A stretch of DNA of 16,992 nt from Methanocellales archaeon (GTDB lineage: Archaea; Halobacteriota; UBA148). The translations under genes and the position numbers were made by a program. This document shows positions 8,168 to 15,651 of this stretch, piece by piece. The notes under the pieces were generated by a model. That model did not search any database, was not told the DNA's origin, and was given only the letters and a program-made list of their open reading frames with translations. The stretch lies in the NCBI GenBank assembly GCA_013415795.1, contig JAAEEL010000059.1, positions 1 to 16,992 on the forward strand. The letters run 5' to 3'. Each line of letters starts with the position of its first letter. The first letter of the stretch is position 1.

Positions 8168-9337
8168 TCATCTTATAGCCTTCGCCAACATTCCAAAAGA
8201 CCTTAATAAACTTGGTTTCTTCAGAATCAATTTTTTGACCACCGCCGACGGATAGTCCATATCTCCATACTGGGATATTATTCTCAGTATCTCTGGATCG
8301 TTAATCATCCTAATCAGCTCATTTATATCCGAATCGCTTAATCTACTAAATATTTCGTTAATTCTCATCCCTATGTTGAGTTCTCGCCCTATTGCAGACC
8401 GCCATCGATTTTCATACTCCATTAGGCGTTCAGCTGACACATCTCCTTCTTTTATCGCTTTTGCTGCTACTTCCCCTGCGATCTTTGCGCAGAGGGCACC
8501 AGTGTAGATGCCTCCACCAGAGGAGGGTTTGACTTGTCCTGCTGCATCCCCAACTATCATTATGCCCTTGCTCACAGTTCTTTTGAGTGGTCCAAGTGGT
8601 ATGGCACCCATCGTAAAATCGAGATGGGATCCAAGATATCTTTTTGAAACGACTTTGTGATATTTTAGCATAGATTTGAGATGTTGAAGAGGCCTAGCAG
8701 TGCATAATCCTATGCGAGCAATATCTTTTTCTATGGGAATTGCCCAAGCAAAAAATCCTGGTGCGGATGATCCTGTAAATATTTCTACAAAAGAAAGGTC
8801 TTGTAAATCGTATAATCCTAGAATTTGTACCCCAGGTAATACTTTTTTCACTTTTCCAAGTTCAGACCACTTCGATATGTTGCTTTTAACGCCGTCGGCA
8901 CCTATTATTATTTTTGCACTTATCTCAAAATGCTCGCCTTGGTTGTTGACCTCTAGTATATTTTCTTCTTTTCTTAGACCTATTGCCTTGGAATGGAGCA
9001 ATAGATCTGTACCAGCTTTTAAAGCATGCTTTGCAAGCTCTCGATCGAATATCTTCCGCTCTATTACATATGCTTTTACTTCCTGTCCTTTGATCTGGAT
9101 TTCCTGCCCGTCAGGTGAGCATACTAAAGCACCCGCTATTTCATTTTTTATCCATTTACCTAGCCCAATATCACATTCTTCCAAGGCTTTAGCACTTATT
9201 AACCCAGCACAACTCACTGGATACCCTATTTCTACATGCTCCTCAATTAGAAGAGTTTTAGCCCCATTCATGGCGGAATACTTGGCTGCTAACGATCCTG
9301 CTGGACCAGCACCTACTACGACGACGTCATATCTCAT
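8168..9337 (-). CDS. Geranylgeranyl reductase family FAD enzyme (archaeal lipid saturation)
   Basis: A 389-residue flavoprotein of the digeranylgeranylglycerophospholipid reductase family, which hydrogenates the isoprenoid chains of archaeal membrane lipids. The N-terminus has the FAD-binding Rossmann motif VVGAGPAGS (G9, G11, G14), then a YPVSCAGLISAKAL segment typical of the family. GADG at 146-149 and VGDAAGQVKPSSGGGIYTG at 262-280 form the second FAD-contact region. Several paralogs exist in most archaea and some act on quinones or other isoprenoids, so the exact substrate is uncertain. It stands alone on the minus strand, convergent with mch and divergent from the gene at 9418. A GGTGTTGA stretch upstream (9345-9352) is a weak ribosome binding site. 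Confidence 0.88.
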   Translation of the reverse strand: MRYDVVVVGAGPAGSLAAKYSAMNGAKTLLIEEHVEIGYPVSCAGLISAKALEECDIGLGKWIKNEIAGALVCSPDGQEIQIKGQEVKAYVIERKIFDRELAKHALKAGTDLLLHSKAIGLRKEENILEVNNQGEHFEISAKIIIGADGVKSNISKWSELGKVKKVLPGVQILGLYDLQDLSFVEIFTGSSAPGFFAWAIPIEKDIARIGLCTARPLQHLKSMLKYHKVVSKRYLGSHLDFTMGAIPLGPLKRTVSKGIMIVGDAAGQVKPSSGGGIYTGALCAKIAGEVAAKAIKEGDVSAERLMEYENRWRSAIGRELNIGMRINEIFSRLSDSDINELIRMINDPEILRIISQYGDMDYPSAVVKKLILKKPSLLRSFGMLAKAIR

Positions 9338-9417
9338 TTTTTTTTCAACACCATATTTATTATTCTTAAGCTAATTATTTGTAAGATAACATATTAGCTA
9401 TTTCCTGATGTGGTAAA
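9338..9417. promoter_or_regulatory. Divergent promoter region between geranylgeranyl reductase and the 9418 operon
   Basis: An 80-base AT-rich gap separates two divergent starts. On the minus strand AATAAATAT (about 9353-9361) could be a TATA element giving an almost leaderless reductase transcript. On the plus strand AT-rich candidates lie at about 9371-9380 and 9388-9396. I cannot choose between them. Confidence 0.3.
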
Positions 9418-9720
9418 ATGCCTGTTAAAAGCAAAATACTTAATTTTTTTAAAAAGTCAGAGGAAAATGAAAACGATCCATCTGACTATATATGCAAGTT
9501 CGTTCTACTCGATGGCGAAAAGATAGGAGAAAGCATAGCTCTTTACGGTGATTGCTTGTTAGTCAAGCATGGACCTGATATCTTTGGGGTTCCGATGGAC
9601 AGTGTAATTGCCGTATCAGAGGAGATAGTTATCGGTAAGTTCAACAAAAAAGAAGCCATAAAAATTGGTAAAAAATGGAAAGACAGATGTAATGAAGATA
9701 TTAAGGATGATGAGATTTGA
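9418..9720 (+). CDS. Conserved-looking small beta-rich protein of unknown function (possibly DUF5749-like)
   Basis: A 100-residue protein. The first 22 residues are basic then acidic and probably disordered (KSKILNFFKKSEENENDPSD). Residues 23-72 look like a small beta-barrel: alternating hydrophobic strands around LDGEKIGESIALYGD, LLVKHGPDIFGVPMDSVI and EEIVIGKF. The tail is lysine-rich and ends acidic. There is no signal peptide, membrane segment or metal motif. The pattern reminds me of the archaeal DUF5749 beta-barrel family, from memory and not from a search. It heads a tight run with pth2, mdh and truD and ends ten bases before the preferred pth2 start, so a link to RNA or translation is a reasonable guess only. 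Confidence 0.7.
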   Translation: MPVKSKILNFFKKSEENENDPSDYICKFVLLDGEKIGESIALYGDCLLVKHGPDIFGVPMDSVIAVSEEIVIGKFNKKEAIKIGKKWKDRCNEDIKDDEI

Positions 9721-9730
9721 TGGTGACCCA

Positions 9731-10081
9731 GTGACATTTGAATATAAGCAGTGTATAGTTGTAAGGACGGATTTGCATCTATCGAAGGGTAAACTGGCTG
9801 CACAAGCAGCTCATGCTGCATTGTCCGCATGTGATCGTGCGAAACGATCAATAAGCTCTTCGTGGAAAGCAGAAGGGCAGAAAAAGGTAATATTAGCTGT
9901 AGGCAGTCTAGATGAACTATTTGAATTGGAAGAAGCAGCCAGGCGAGTTGACATCCCTACGGCTAGGATTGAGGATGCGGGTTTGACAGAAGTGCCCCCT
10001 GGCACGATCACTGCATTGGGTCTTGGTCCAGCCAAAAATGAGGAATTGGATAAGATTACGGGACATATGAAATTGTTGTGA
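9731..10081 (+). CDS. pth2: Peptidyl-tRNA hydrolase, archaeal/eukaryotic type (Pth2)
   Basis: This enzyme recycles tRNA from peptidyl-tRNA that has dropped off ribosomes. From the GTG at 9731 it is 116 residues, the usual Pth2 length, and begins VTFEYKQCIVVRTDL (initiator read as Met). The family core is clear: LSKGKLAAQAAHAALSA near the N-terminus, KKVILAVGSLDEL in the middle, and IEDAGLTEVPPGTITALGLGP near the end. I chose GTG 9731 because GGTGA at 9722-9726 is at good spacing and upstream codons add residues with no family match. ATG codons at 9707 and 9710 overlap the previous gene and are the alternative. The last bases overlap the region where mdh starts. pth2 and truD are frequent neighbours in archaea. 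Confidence 0.93.
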   Translation: MTFEYKQCIVVRTDLHLSKGKLAAQAAHAALSACDRAKRSISSSWKAEGQKKVILAVGSLDELFELEEAARRVDIPTARIEDAGLTEVPPGTITALGLGPAKNEELDKITGHMKLL

Positions 10082-10086
10082 TTGCA

Positions 10087-10959
10087 ATGGTCAAGATCGG
10101 ATTTGTAGGGGCGGGAAGGATTGGCTCGACGTCAGCCTATGCAGTACTTCATACAGTTGAATGTGACGAGATGGTCTTCGTCGATATAATCGAAGATATA
10201 GCTATCGGTGAGGCATTGGACTTAAGTACAGCCGCCGTTGCTATGGGCAAGGACACGATAATAAATGGAGGAACGGATTATTCGTCTTTGCGAAATTCGG
10301 ATGTTATAGTGGTCTCTGCAGGTCTCGCAAGAAAGCCAGGAATGACTCGATTGGATCTCACAAAGACAAACGCAACTATAATATCAAGTATCATTGAACA
10401 GCTGAATATTTTTCCAGGTGCAATTCTGGTTTTGGCTACAAACCCCGTAGATGTGATGACGTACCTGGCCTTTAAAGCCTCTCATAAACCGAGAAATGAG
10501 GTAATAGGTATGGGATCTTCACATGACACTGCCCGCTTAAGAGAACAACTTTTGAGACATGGCGTGAGATCGAATACGATGATGATAGGTGAACATGGTG
10601 ATAGCATGTCTCTTATACAGAAGATAGATTTGGATGGCATCAGTTGGGATACGCTCACCAAAGCGACGAAAGAAAGAGGTATGGAAGTAATAGAACGAAA
10701 GGCTGCCACTTATTATGCGCCCGCCTCTTGTATTGCAGAAATCGTAAAAGCGATCATAAATGATGAAAATGCTATCATACCCGTGAGCGTCTTTCTGGAA
10801 GGAGAGTATGGGTTGAATGACGTCGCAATAGGCGTTCCAGCGATTATTGGCAAGCGGGGAGCGAAAGTCGTGGAATATGCTTTGGACGATGAGGAGTTGA
10901 CAAAACTGAGAGAGTCCGCCAATATGCTCAAGAAAATTTTGAAGGATGTCAGCAATTGA
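10087..10959 (+). CDS. mdh: Malate dehydrogenase (LDH/MDH superfamily, NAD-type)
   Basis: A 290-residue NAD-dependent 2-hydroxyacid dehydrogenase that interconverts malate and oxaloacetate. From ATG 10087 it has the Rossmann motif GAGRIG (G8, G10, G13) and an acidic residue after the second strand (D33), which favours NAD over NADP. The substrate loop reads ARKPGMTR, with Arg (R82) where lactate dehydrogenases have Gln; this points to malate. Other catalytic elements are N119 in ATNPVDV, D147/R150 in SHDTARLRE and the catalytic H170 in GEHGDSM. A GTG at 10078 overlaps the pth2 stop as GTGA and would add three residues. I prefer the ATG because GTGAT at 10078-10082 then serves as ribosome binding site. 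It probably serves a partial TCA cycle. It sits between two RNA-related genes and overlaps truD. Confidence 0.92.
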   Translation: MVKIGFVGAGRIGSTSAYAVLHTVECDEMVFVDIIEDIAIGEALDLSTAAVAMGKDTIINGGTDYSSLRNSDVIVVSAGLARKPGMTRLDLTKTNATIISSIIEQLNIFPGAILVLATNPVDVMTYLAFKASHKPRNEVIGMGSSHDTARLREQLLRHGVRSNTMMIGEHGDSMSLIQKIDLDGISWDTLTKATKERGMEVIERKAATYYAPASCIAEIVKAIINDENAIIPVSVFLEGEYGLNDVAIGVPAIIGKRGAKVVEYALDDEELTKLRESANMLKKILKDVSN

Positions 10960-12281
10960 AATTTTTTACAGATAAAGATAATATAGTCCCTCCGATCGAG
11001 CAAAATATCGGAATGGGGCTATATGTGACGAAAACCCCAGGTGTTGGTGGTAAAATCCGTCAGCTGATGGATGACTTCTACGTGGAAGAGATTTCAAGTA
11101 GAACGGAGGGCAAAGAAGGACCATATCTGATAGTTGAGCTGACCAAATGGGATTGGGATACGCATCATGTCATGAGAGACCTGTCCCGTTCGTTAGGCAT
11201 CAGTCAAAAAAGATTTAGTTGGGCGGGGACAAAGGATAAAAGAGCGATTACAAAGCAGAAAATCAGCATCTGGGACATATCAGAGGAGGAGCTCGGGAAT
11301 GTCAATATGCCGAGAGTTGATCTCCATGCTATAGGGCGCTCAAATAAGAAAGTTGGACTTGGAGACCTTTTGGGTAACAGCTTTCGGATAGCAATAAGGA
11401 ACGTTGACATACCTCCCGACGAAACAGAAGAAAGAATCCAATCGATATCGGAAGAGATTGCTCAGTTTGGTGGCGTACCGAATTTCTTTGGGATTCAACG
11501 TTTTGGCACCCTACGTTCTGTAACACATTTGGTAGGGGAAGCGATCATTAAGGGTGATTTTGAGAGAGCTGCGTTGACCTATATAGCAAAATCTTTTACC
11601 AGTGAGTCTGAAGAGATTCGAAGTGCAAGAGAATATGTCTGGAAAACTCATGACTTCAAAGTCGGATTGAAACTTTTTCCGAGACATCTCCGATATGAGC
11701 GTGCAATGATGAACCAATTAGTATCAAATCCAGGCGACTATATCGGTGCTTTCAGAATTTTATCACCAGGCCTCAAAAAGATGTTCGTCCATGCATACCA
11801 GTCGTACATATTCAACAAGATTATCAGTAGAAGATTTCAAAGGGGATTGCCTTTCAGCATCGCTACGGAGGGAGATATTGTCTGCTTTGTAAATAAATCG
11901 GGATTTCCAGATATCTCCAGAATACAGTCTGTAAACGAGGATAATTTGGATGGAATAAATAATCTAATCCTTAGAAAAAGGGCGTTTGTGACAGCCCCAC
12001 TTATCGGATATGAATCAAAATTTGCAAAAGGAGAACCCGGAGAGATCGAACGTTCAGTCATAGATGAAATGGAAATCGATCTAAATGATTTTGCCATTCA
12101 AAAAATGCCGGAGCTCGCCTCTAGCGGACTAAGGCGAGAGATTCTGCTATCAGTTCAGCCAACCCATGAGATTGATACTGATCTCAACTCAAGCTGCACG
12201 AAAGTCGTATTGAGTTTTTCATTACCCAAGGGATGCTATGCAACGGTTGTGCTACGAGAGTACATGAAGAATCTGTTATGA
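10956..12281 (+). CDS. truD: tRNA pseudouridine synthase D (TruD/Pus7 family)
   Basis: A 441-residue enzyme that makes pseudouridine at position 13 of tRNAs. The catalytic motif WAGTKDKRAITKQ is present with D94 as the expected catalytic aspartate. The family signature PNFFGIQRFG is at residues 175-184, and HAYQSYIFNKIISRR is in the C-terminal catalytic half. The N-terminal VPPIEQNIGMGLYVTKTPGV matches the usual TruD beginning, so the TTG at 10956, overlapping the mdh stop as TTGA, is the likely start. The next in-frame ATG (11013) would remove conserved residues. It closes the + strand run that started at 9418. The 14-base gap to the convergent sppA leaves little room for separate terminators. 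Confidence 0.94.
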   Translation: MKFFTDKDNIVPPIEQNIGMGLYVTKTPGVGGKIRQLMDDFYVEEISSRTEGKEGPYLIVELTKWDWDTHHVMRDLSRSLGISQKRFSWAGTKDKRAITKQKISIWDISEEELGNVNMPRVDLHAIGRSNKKVGLGDLLGNSFRIAIRNVDIPPDETEERIQSISEEIAQFGGVPNFFGIQRFGTLRSVTHLVGEAIIKGDFERAALTYIAKSFTSESEEIRSAREYVWKTHDFKVGLKLFPRHLRYERAMMNQLVSNPGDYIGAFRILSPGLKKMFVHAYQSYIFNKIISRRFQRGLPFSIATEGDIVCFVNKSGFPDISRIQSVNEDNLDGINNLILRKRAFVTAPLIGYESKFAKGEPGEIERSVIDEMEIDLNDFAIQKMPELASSGLRREILLSVQPTHEIDTDLNSSCTKVVLSFSLPKGCYATVVLREYMKNLL

Positions 12282-12295
12282 TAACGATCCTTTAT

Positions 12296-13213
12296 TTATG
12301 ATAGTAATTGTCCGTATTTATTTTCTTTTAGGTATCTAAGATACTGTTGTGAATCATAGTCGCTCTCAGAGCCAAACCAAAGGTTTGATAGCGAAGGATC
12401 GTTCATGTATATTACTTGTGGTGTTCCTTTGATCCCACCGAGTTTTGCAGCAGTATCTATCGCATCGTGCAGGTTGCCAAATTCATCAATTAATCCGAGA
12501 TCCTTTGCATGAGCGCCAAGGTAGACTCTACCGTCTGCCAATCTTTTAACCTCGTTTGTAGGCATATTTCGGCCTTGGGAAACCTCCTTTACAAATCGCC
12601 CGTATGAGTCCATTATTACTTGATCAGCGTATTCTCTCTCCTCCTCGGTTAAGCCTCTCCAATCTGCGCCCATGTCCTTGAATTCACCTGATTTTACAAC
12701 ATCAAAATCGATTCCCTCATCGCTATAATATCCTGACATGTTTGTGAATACCCAAATCACACCAATGCTTCCCGTCATAGTATCTGGATTCGCAACAATT
12801 CGTTCTGCTGGAGCCGAGATATAGTATGCAGCAGATGTTGCTATCTCACCCATTGATATGACAACCGGCTTTCCATTTTCTTGTGCATTCTTGATCTCAG
12901 TTACGATCTCTTGGGCTGCAGCAGGTGTACCGCCAGGAGAGTTGACACGTAATACTATTGCTTTTACTGATGGCTCTTCATTAGCATCTCGGATATTTTG
13001 GCAGATGTTCTCTGATGTAGCATATCCTATTTCGTTTGGTATACTCCCAGTGACCATCTCTCCTTGGACGTATATCACAGCCACCTCCTCTCTGACAATT
13101 CCCATATCTCTTATGGTTTCTGTAGCAGCCAATAATAGCAAAACCAGTGCAGCTCCAATTATGAAAGCCATCACTAGATGTTTGATTTTTATATTTCCAG
13201 AACTCTTTTCCAT
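12296..13213 (-). CDS. sppA: Signal peptide peptidase SppA (serine protease family S49)
   Basis: A 305-residue membrane-anchored serine protease expected to degrade leftover signal peptides. A short basic N-terminus precedes one membrane segment (about residues 13-30, rich in A, L, I, V), placing the catalytic part outside the cytoplasm. The S49 core shows VLRVNSPGG near 88-95, the nucleophile region GEIATSAAYY with S127, the TGSIGVIW segment, and K179 in KSGEFKDMG. The 52-residue spacing between Ser and Lys equals that of the bacterial SppA Ser-Lys dyad. It is the short half-length form, as in Bacillus and archaea, not the fused E. coli form. An excellent ribosome binding site, AAGGAGTG (13221-13228), supports the start. 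A tRNA gene lies 40 bases upstream in the same direction. Confidence 0.93.
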   Translation of the reverse strand: MEKSSGNIKIKHLVMAFIIGAALVLLLLAATETIRDMGIVREEVAVIYVQGEMVTGSIPNEIGYATSENICQNIRDANEEPSVKAIVLRVNSPGGTPAAAQEIVTEIKNAQENGKPVVISMGEIATSAAYYISAPAERIVANPDTMTGSIGVIWVFTNMSGYYSDEGIDFDVVKSGEFKDMGADWRGLTEEEREYADQVIMDSYGRFVKEVSQGRNMPTNEVKRLADGRVYLGAHAKDLGLIDEFGNLHDAIDTAAKLGGIKGTPQVIYMNDPSLSNLWFGSESDYDSQQYLRYLKENKYGQLLS

Positions 13214-13253
13214 TTTTTTTCACTCCTTGATGATTTGTCTCATGAAAAGTATG

Positions 13254-13327
13254 TGGGCCCGATGCGATTCGAACGCATGATCTTCGCCATGTGAAGGCGA
13301 CGTCATAACCAACTAGACCACGGGCCC
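13254..13327 (-). tRNA. tRNA-Val (anticodon CAC)
   Basis: The minus strand folds as a full 74-base cloverleaf. The acceptor stem is GGGCCCG/CGGGCCC with discriminator A. The D arm is GTC...GAC with the GGTTA-type loop. The anticodon stem TCGCC/GGCGA encloses TTCACAT with CAC as anticodon, reading GUG valine codons. The variable loop has five bases, and the T arm ATGCG/CGCAT has loop TTCGAAT. CCA is not encoded: the bases after the discriminator read CAT. No intron is visible. Confidence 0.97.
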
Positions 13328-13340
13328 AGCAGTAGACTGC

Positions 13341-13350
13341 ATTTATACTT
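13341..13350 (-). promoter_or_regulatory. TATA box of tRNA-Val
   Basis: On the minus strand this reads AAGTATAAAT, a good archaeal box A, and its centre lies about 18-20 bases upstream of the mature tRNA 5' end. A start site 25 bases downstream would fall at or just inside the tRNA end, so the primary transcript needs little 5' trimming. sppA, 40 bases downstream of the tRNA, could share this promoter. Confidence 0.5.
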
Positions 13351-13417
13351 CAAATCTTCTCCTCTAAAAGGAAAAAATTACGTTTTTTTCCATTAACCTT
13401 TTTTTTTTACTTTGTAA

Positions 13418-13438
13418 CAAACCTTCTTTAAAGGTTTG
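13418..13438. repeat. Perfect 8-bp inverted repeat (hairpin) after a T10 tract
   Basis: CAAACCTT and AAGGTTTG pair perfectly around the five-base loop CTTTA. The T10 tract is ten bases upstream on the + strand, the wrong side for a standard terminator in that direction. On the minus strand the tract is A10. No gene on either strand obviously uses it. Confidence 0.6.
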
Positions 13439-13580
13439 CTTTAGACTTAATCTTTTCTTGGAATCTGAGAAATAAATCCACGAATGTGTGTACCGTAGAA
13501 TTTTCGGTTGTTCGTTTCAACAAGACGCTAAACACCTGGCCTTCCCTTTTTTATATGCGGAAAGAAATAAACAGACCCAC

Positions 13581-13594
13581 TCATCATTTGATGA
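13581..13594. promoter_or_regulatory. Palindrome TCATCA-TT-TGATGA upstream of the cofD TATA element
   Basis: A perfect 6-2-6 inverted repeat ends 11 bases before the TATA element at 13605-13612. Size, symmetry and position fit a site for a dimeric winged-helix or helix-turn-helix regulator, but no regulator is known from the window. A chance palindrome of this size is possible in AT-rich DNA. Confidence 0.3.
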
Positions 13595-13604
13595 ATTTAA
13601 GAAA

Positions 13605-13612
13605 TTTTTATA
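13605..13612 (+). promoter_or_regulatory. TATA element of cofD
   Basis: TTTTTATA preceded by purines (AAGAAA), which could serve as a BRE. About 25 bases downstream is near 13634-13637, only a few bases before the cofD ATG at 13642, so the transcript is probably leaderless or nearly so. No ribosome binding site is visible before that ATG, which agrees. Confidence 0.45.
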
Positions 13613-13641
13613 GGCGAAGTAGTACCAATCTAAATAAAATC

Positions 13642-14538
13642 ATGATCATCCTATCTGGCGGAACTGGAACTCCAAAATTATTACGTGGCTTAAAAAGGAT
13701 AGTCCCAGAAGAGAACATATATGTGATCGTGAATACCGCAGAAGACCGGTGGGTTTCAGGCAACTTGGTTTGTCCAGATATCGATACAGTCTTATATACA
13801 CTCACAGACCGAATCGACGATGACAAGTGGTGGGGCATCAAGGGCGACACCTTCTTTACCCATGAAATTCTGAAGCAATTGGGATATCTGGAGCCGATGA
13901 TGCTAGGAGAAAAAGATAGATCAACTCACATATTCCGTTCTGAAATCATCCGAGATGGCTTCACGCTGACAAAATCCATAGAAGATCTAAGGGCTTTTTT
14001 TAGAATACATGCTAAGGTATTGCCGATGAGCGACGACCCTGTTGCTACTATGATTCTTACACCAAGAGGAAGGATGCATTTTCAAGATTTCTGGATAAAA
14101 AACAAAGGAAAACCAAAAGTTTTAGATGTCATATTTGATGGTCTTGATAAAGCAGAACCTACCTCCGAGGTGAAGAATGCGCTAAAATTTGAGGATTCGG
14201 TTATCATCGGGCCGTCCAATCCAATCACCAGTATTGGACCAATCTTGGGATTGAAGGGCATCAGATCAATGCTACAAAAAAAGAAGGTTATTGCCATATC
14301 CCCCATCGTTGGGGGTAAGCCGGTGGGCGGTCCTGCCGCAAAGCTAATGAGTGCAATGGGTTATGATGTATCCTCTGCCGGTGTCTCACAATGCTATGCA
14401 GATTTCCTAGATGTGCTGGTGGTTGACCATAGGGATGATTGTGTTATTCCAGAAGTTAGTGTTTTGAAGACAGATACAATGATGGGTTCTTTGGAGAGGA
14501 GCATAGAATTGGCAAAGTTTATCGTTGATTTAGTCTAA
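13642..14538 (+). CDS. cofD: 2-phospho-L-lactate transferase CofD (F420 biosynthesis)
   Basis: A 298-residue enzyme that transfers the phospholactyl group from lactyl-2-diphospho-5'-guanosine to the deazaflavin Fo, giving F420-0. The N-terminus MIILSGGTGTPKLLRGL is the conserved nucleotide-binding loop of CofD and marks the true start. Other family segments are NTAEDRWVSGNLVCPDIDT, MSDDPVATMILT, GPSNPITSIGPIL and SPIVGGKPVGGPAAKLM, where the substrate-binding residues cluster. The frame is open for 52 more codons upstream (to 13486), but these match nothing and include the promoter. Length equals the family norm of about 300. F420 is the electron carrier expected for the FdhB-like protein at the left end. 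A DUF763 gene follows 15 bases downstream. Confidence 0.95.
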   Translation: MIILSGGTGTPKLLRGLKRIVPEENIYVIVNTAEDRWVSGNLVCPDIDTVLYTLTDRIDDDKWWGIKGDTFFTHEILKQLGYLEPMMLGEKDRSTHIFRSEIIRDGFTLTKSIEDLRAFFRIHAKVLPMSDDPVATMILTPRGRMHFQDFWIKNKGKPKVLDVIFDGLDKAEPTSEVKNALKFEDSVIIGPSNPITSIGPILGLKGIRSMLQKKKVIAISPIVGGKPVGGPAAKLMSAMGYDVSSAGVSQCYADFLDVLVVDHRDDCVIPEVSVLKTDTMMGSLERSIELAKFIVDLV

Positions 14539-14553
14539 TAAAAATATGAGTAA

Positions 14554-15651
14554 ATGAAGCGTACGGGTATAGTCAATCTCCCATTGCATGGTGGAAAAGC
14601 CCCAAGATGGTTGTTCGACAGAATGGTAAAACTGGCAGGCGGTATTACCGAAGTTCTCGTCTATGAATATGGTCAGGAGGAATTTTTAAGAAGAATCTCC
14701 GATCCATACTGGTTTCAGGCATTTTCTTGCGTTCTGGGATTTGATTGGCATTCCTCAGGTACTACAACCACGGCATGTGGTGCTCTGAAGGTGGCCATCG
14801 ACCCAGAGGAATATGGTTTGAAGGTTGCCGGTGGAAAGGGCAGAACATCGAGAAGGACACTTGCTGAAATCGAGGAGACATCAGATCTTTTTACTTTATC
14901 CACAAGCGAGATCGAAAAACTAAAGTACTCTAGCAAGATGTCGGCCAAGGTCGACAATAATTGTGTTCAGGACGGATATCAGCTATATCACCATTGCTTT
15001 ATTTTCACGGAGAGGGGGGACTGGGTGGTAATACAACAGAGTATGAATGATTACTATGCAAGACGATATCACTGGCTTTCCGACTCAGTTGAGAGTTTTG
15101 TAGAAGAGCCACATGTTGGGATTTGCTGTGATAGGAAGGAAAAGACAGTCCTTGATCTAACTTCTGTCGATAGTAGAGATACGAGAGACATAAGCCTTGA
15201 TCTGATCAGGGACGATCCTAAAAACTTGGTGAAATACCTAAAACCATCAAAGCAGAAGCAGCTAAAAGAATTTGCAGAATTCTCAATGCCAACTCATCAT
15301 CCAATACTGAATACAGATCTTAGCAAACGTGATATGGAAGTTCTCCAGAAAGCATACGAAATACAGCCAGAAAACTATGAGGAACTGGTTTATCTAAAAG
15401 GTATGGGGCCAAAGAAAATAAGGGCTCTAGCTCTGATATCTGACCTGGTTTATGGCACACATCCAAGCTGGAAGGACCCTGTAAAATATAGTTTCGCACA
15501 TGGGGGCAAAGACGGTTTTCCATATCCAGTTGATAGAGAGGTTTATGATACTTCAATTCAGACGCTGGCAGATGCAATAGAAGGTGCTAAATTGGACAAT
15601 AAAGATAGGTACTATGCAATCAAGAGGCTAAGAGATTTTTGTAAGGTCTGA
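14554..15651 (+). CDS. DUF763 family protein with C-terminal helix-hairpin-helix-like motif
   Basis: A 365-residue soluble protein that I recognise as DUF763, found in archaea and some thermophilic bacteria and without an assigned reaction. The start MKRTGIVNLPLHGGKAPRWLF is the typical conserved N-terminus, with a histidine-glycine-rich segment. Residues 57-75 (SCVLGFDWHSSGTTTTACG) and 127-165 (SSKMSAKVDNN, then GYQLYHHCFIF, then GDWVVIQQSMN) are the most conserved-looking blocks. Near residues 278-297, LVYLKGMGPKKIRALALISD resembles a helix-hairpin-helix, a non-specific DNA-binding motif, so a nucleic-acid role is possible. It follows cofD by 15 bases and is probably co-transcribed, though I know of no functional tie to F420. 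Two cysteines stand together at 191-192. Confidence 0.85.
   Translation: MKRTGIVNLPLHGGKAPRWLFDRMVKLAGGITEVLVYEYGQEEFLRRISDPYWFQAFSCVLGFDWHSSGTTTTACGALKVAIDPEEYGLKVAGGKGRTSRRTLAEIEETSDLFTLSTSEIEKLKYSSKMSAKVDNNCVQDGYQLYHHCFIFTERGDWVVIQQSMNDYYARRYHWLSDSVESFVEEPHVGICCDRKEKTVLDLTSVDSRDTRDISLDLIRDDPKNLVKYLKPSKQKQLKEFAEFSMPTHHPILNTDLSKRDMEVLQKAYEIQPENYEELVYLKGMGPKKIRALALISDLVYGTHPSWKDPVKYSFAHGGKDGFPYPVDREVYDTSIQTLADAIEGAKLDNKDRYYAIKRLRDFCKV

Larger units (their letters stand above)
13328..13641. other. 314-base gene-free AT-rich region between tRNA-Val and cofD
   Basis: No gene with support lies here. It contains the tRNA-Val TATA box at its left end, T runs at 13383-13389 (T7) and 13399-13408 (T10), a perfect 8-bp hairpin at 13418-13438, a 6-2-6 palindrome at 13581-13594 and a TATA element at 13605-13612. 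An open frame runs from 13486 into cofD, but its first 52 codons match no family and cross the likely promoter. Confidence 0.6.

Noticed and set aside
8700..9374. 224-residue plus-strand open frame
   Set aside because: It is antisense to the geranylgeranyl reductase gene, whose FAD motifs are intact; no ribosome binding site supports it.
10078..10086. GTG 10078 as the mdh start
   Set aside because: It is possible because of the GTGA overlap, but ATG 10087 gives the usual MVKIGFVGAG start and a spaced GTGAT ribosome binding site.
13486..13641. A 52-residue N-terminal extension of CofD
   Set aside because: CofD begins with MIILSGGTGTPKLL at 13642; the extra codons match no family and cross a TATA element and palindrome.
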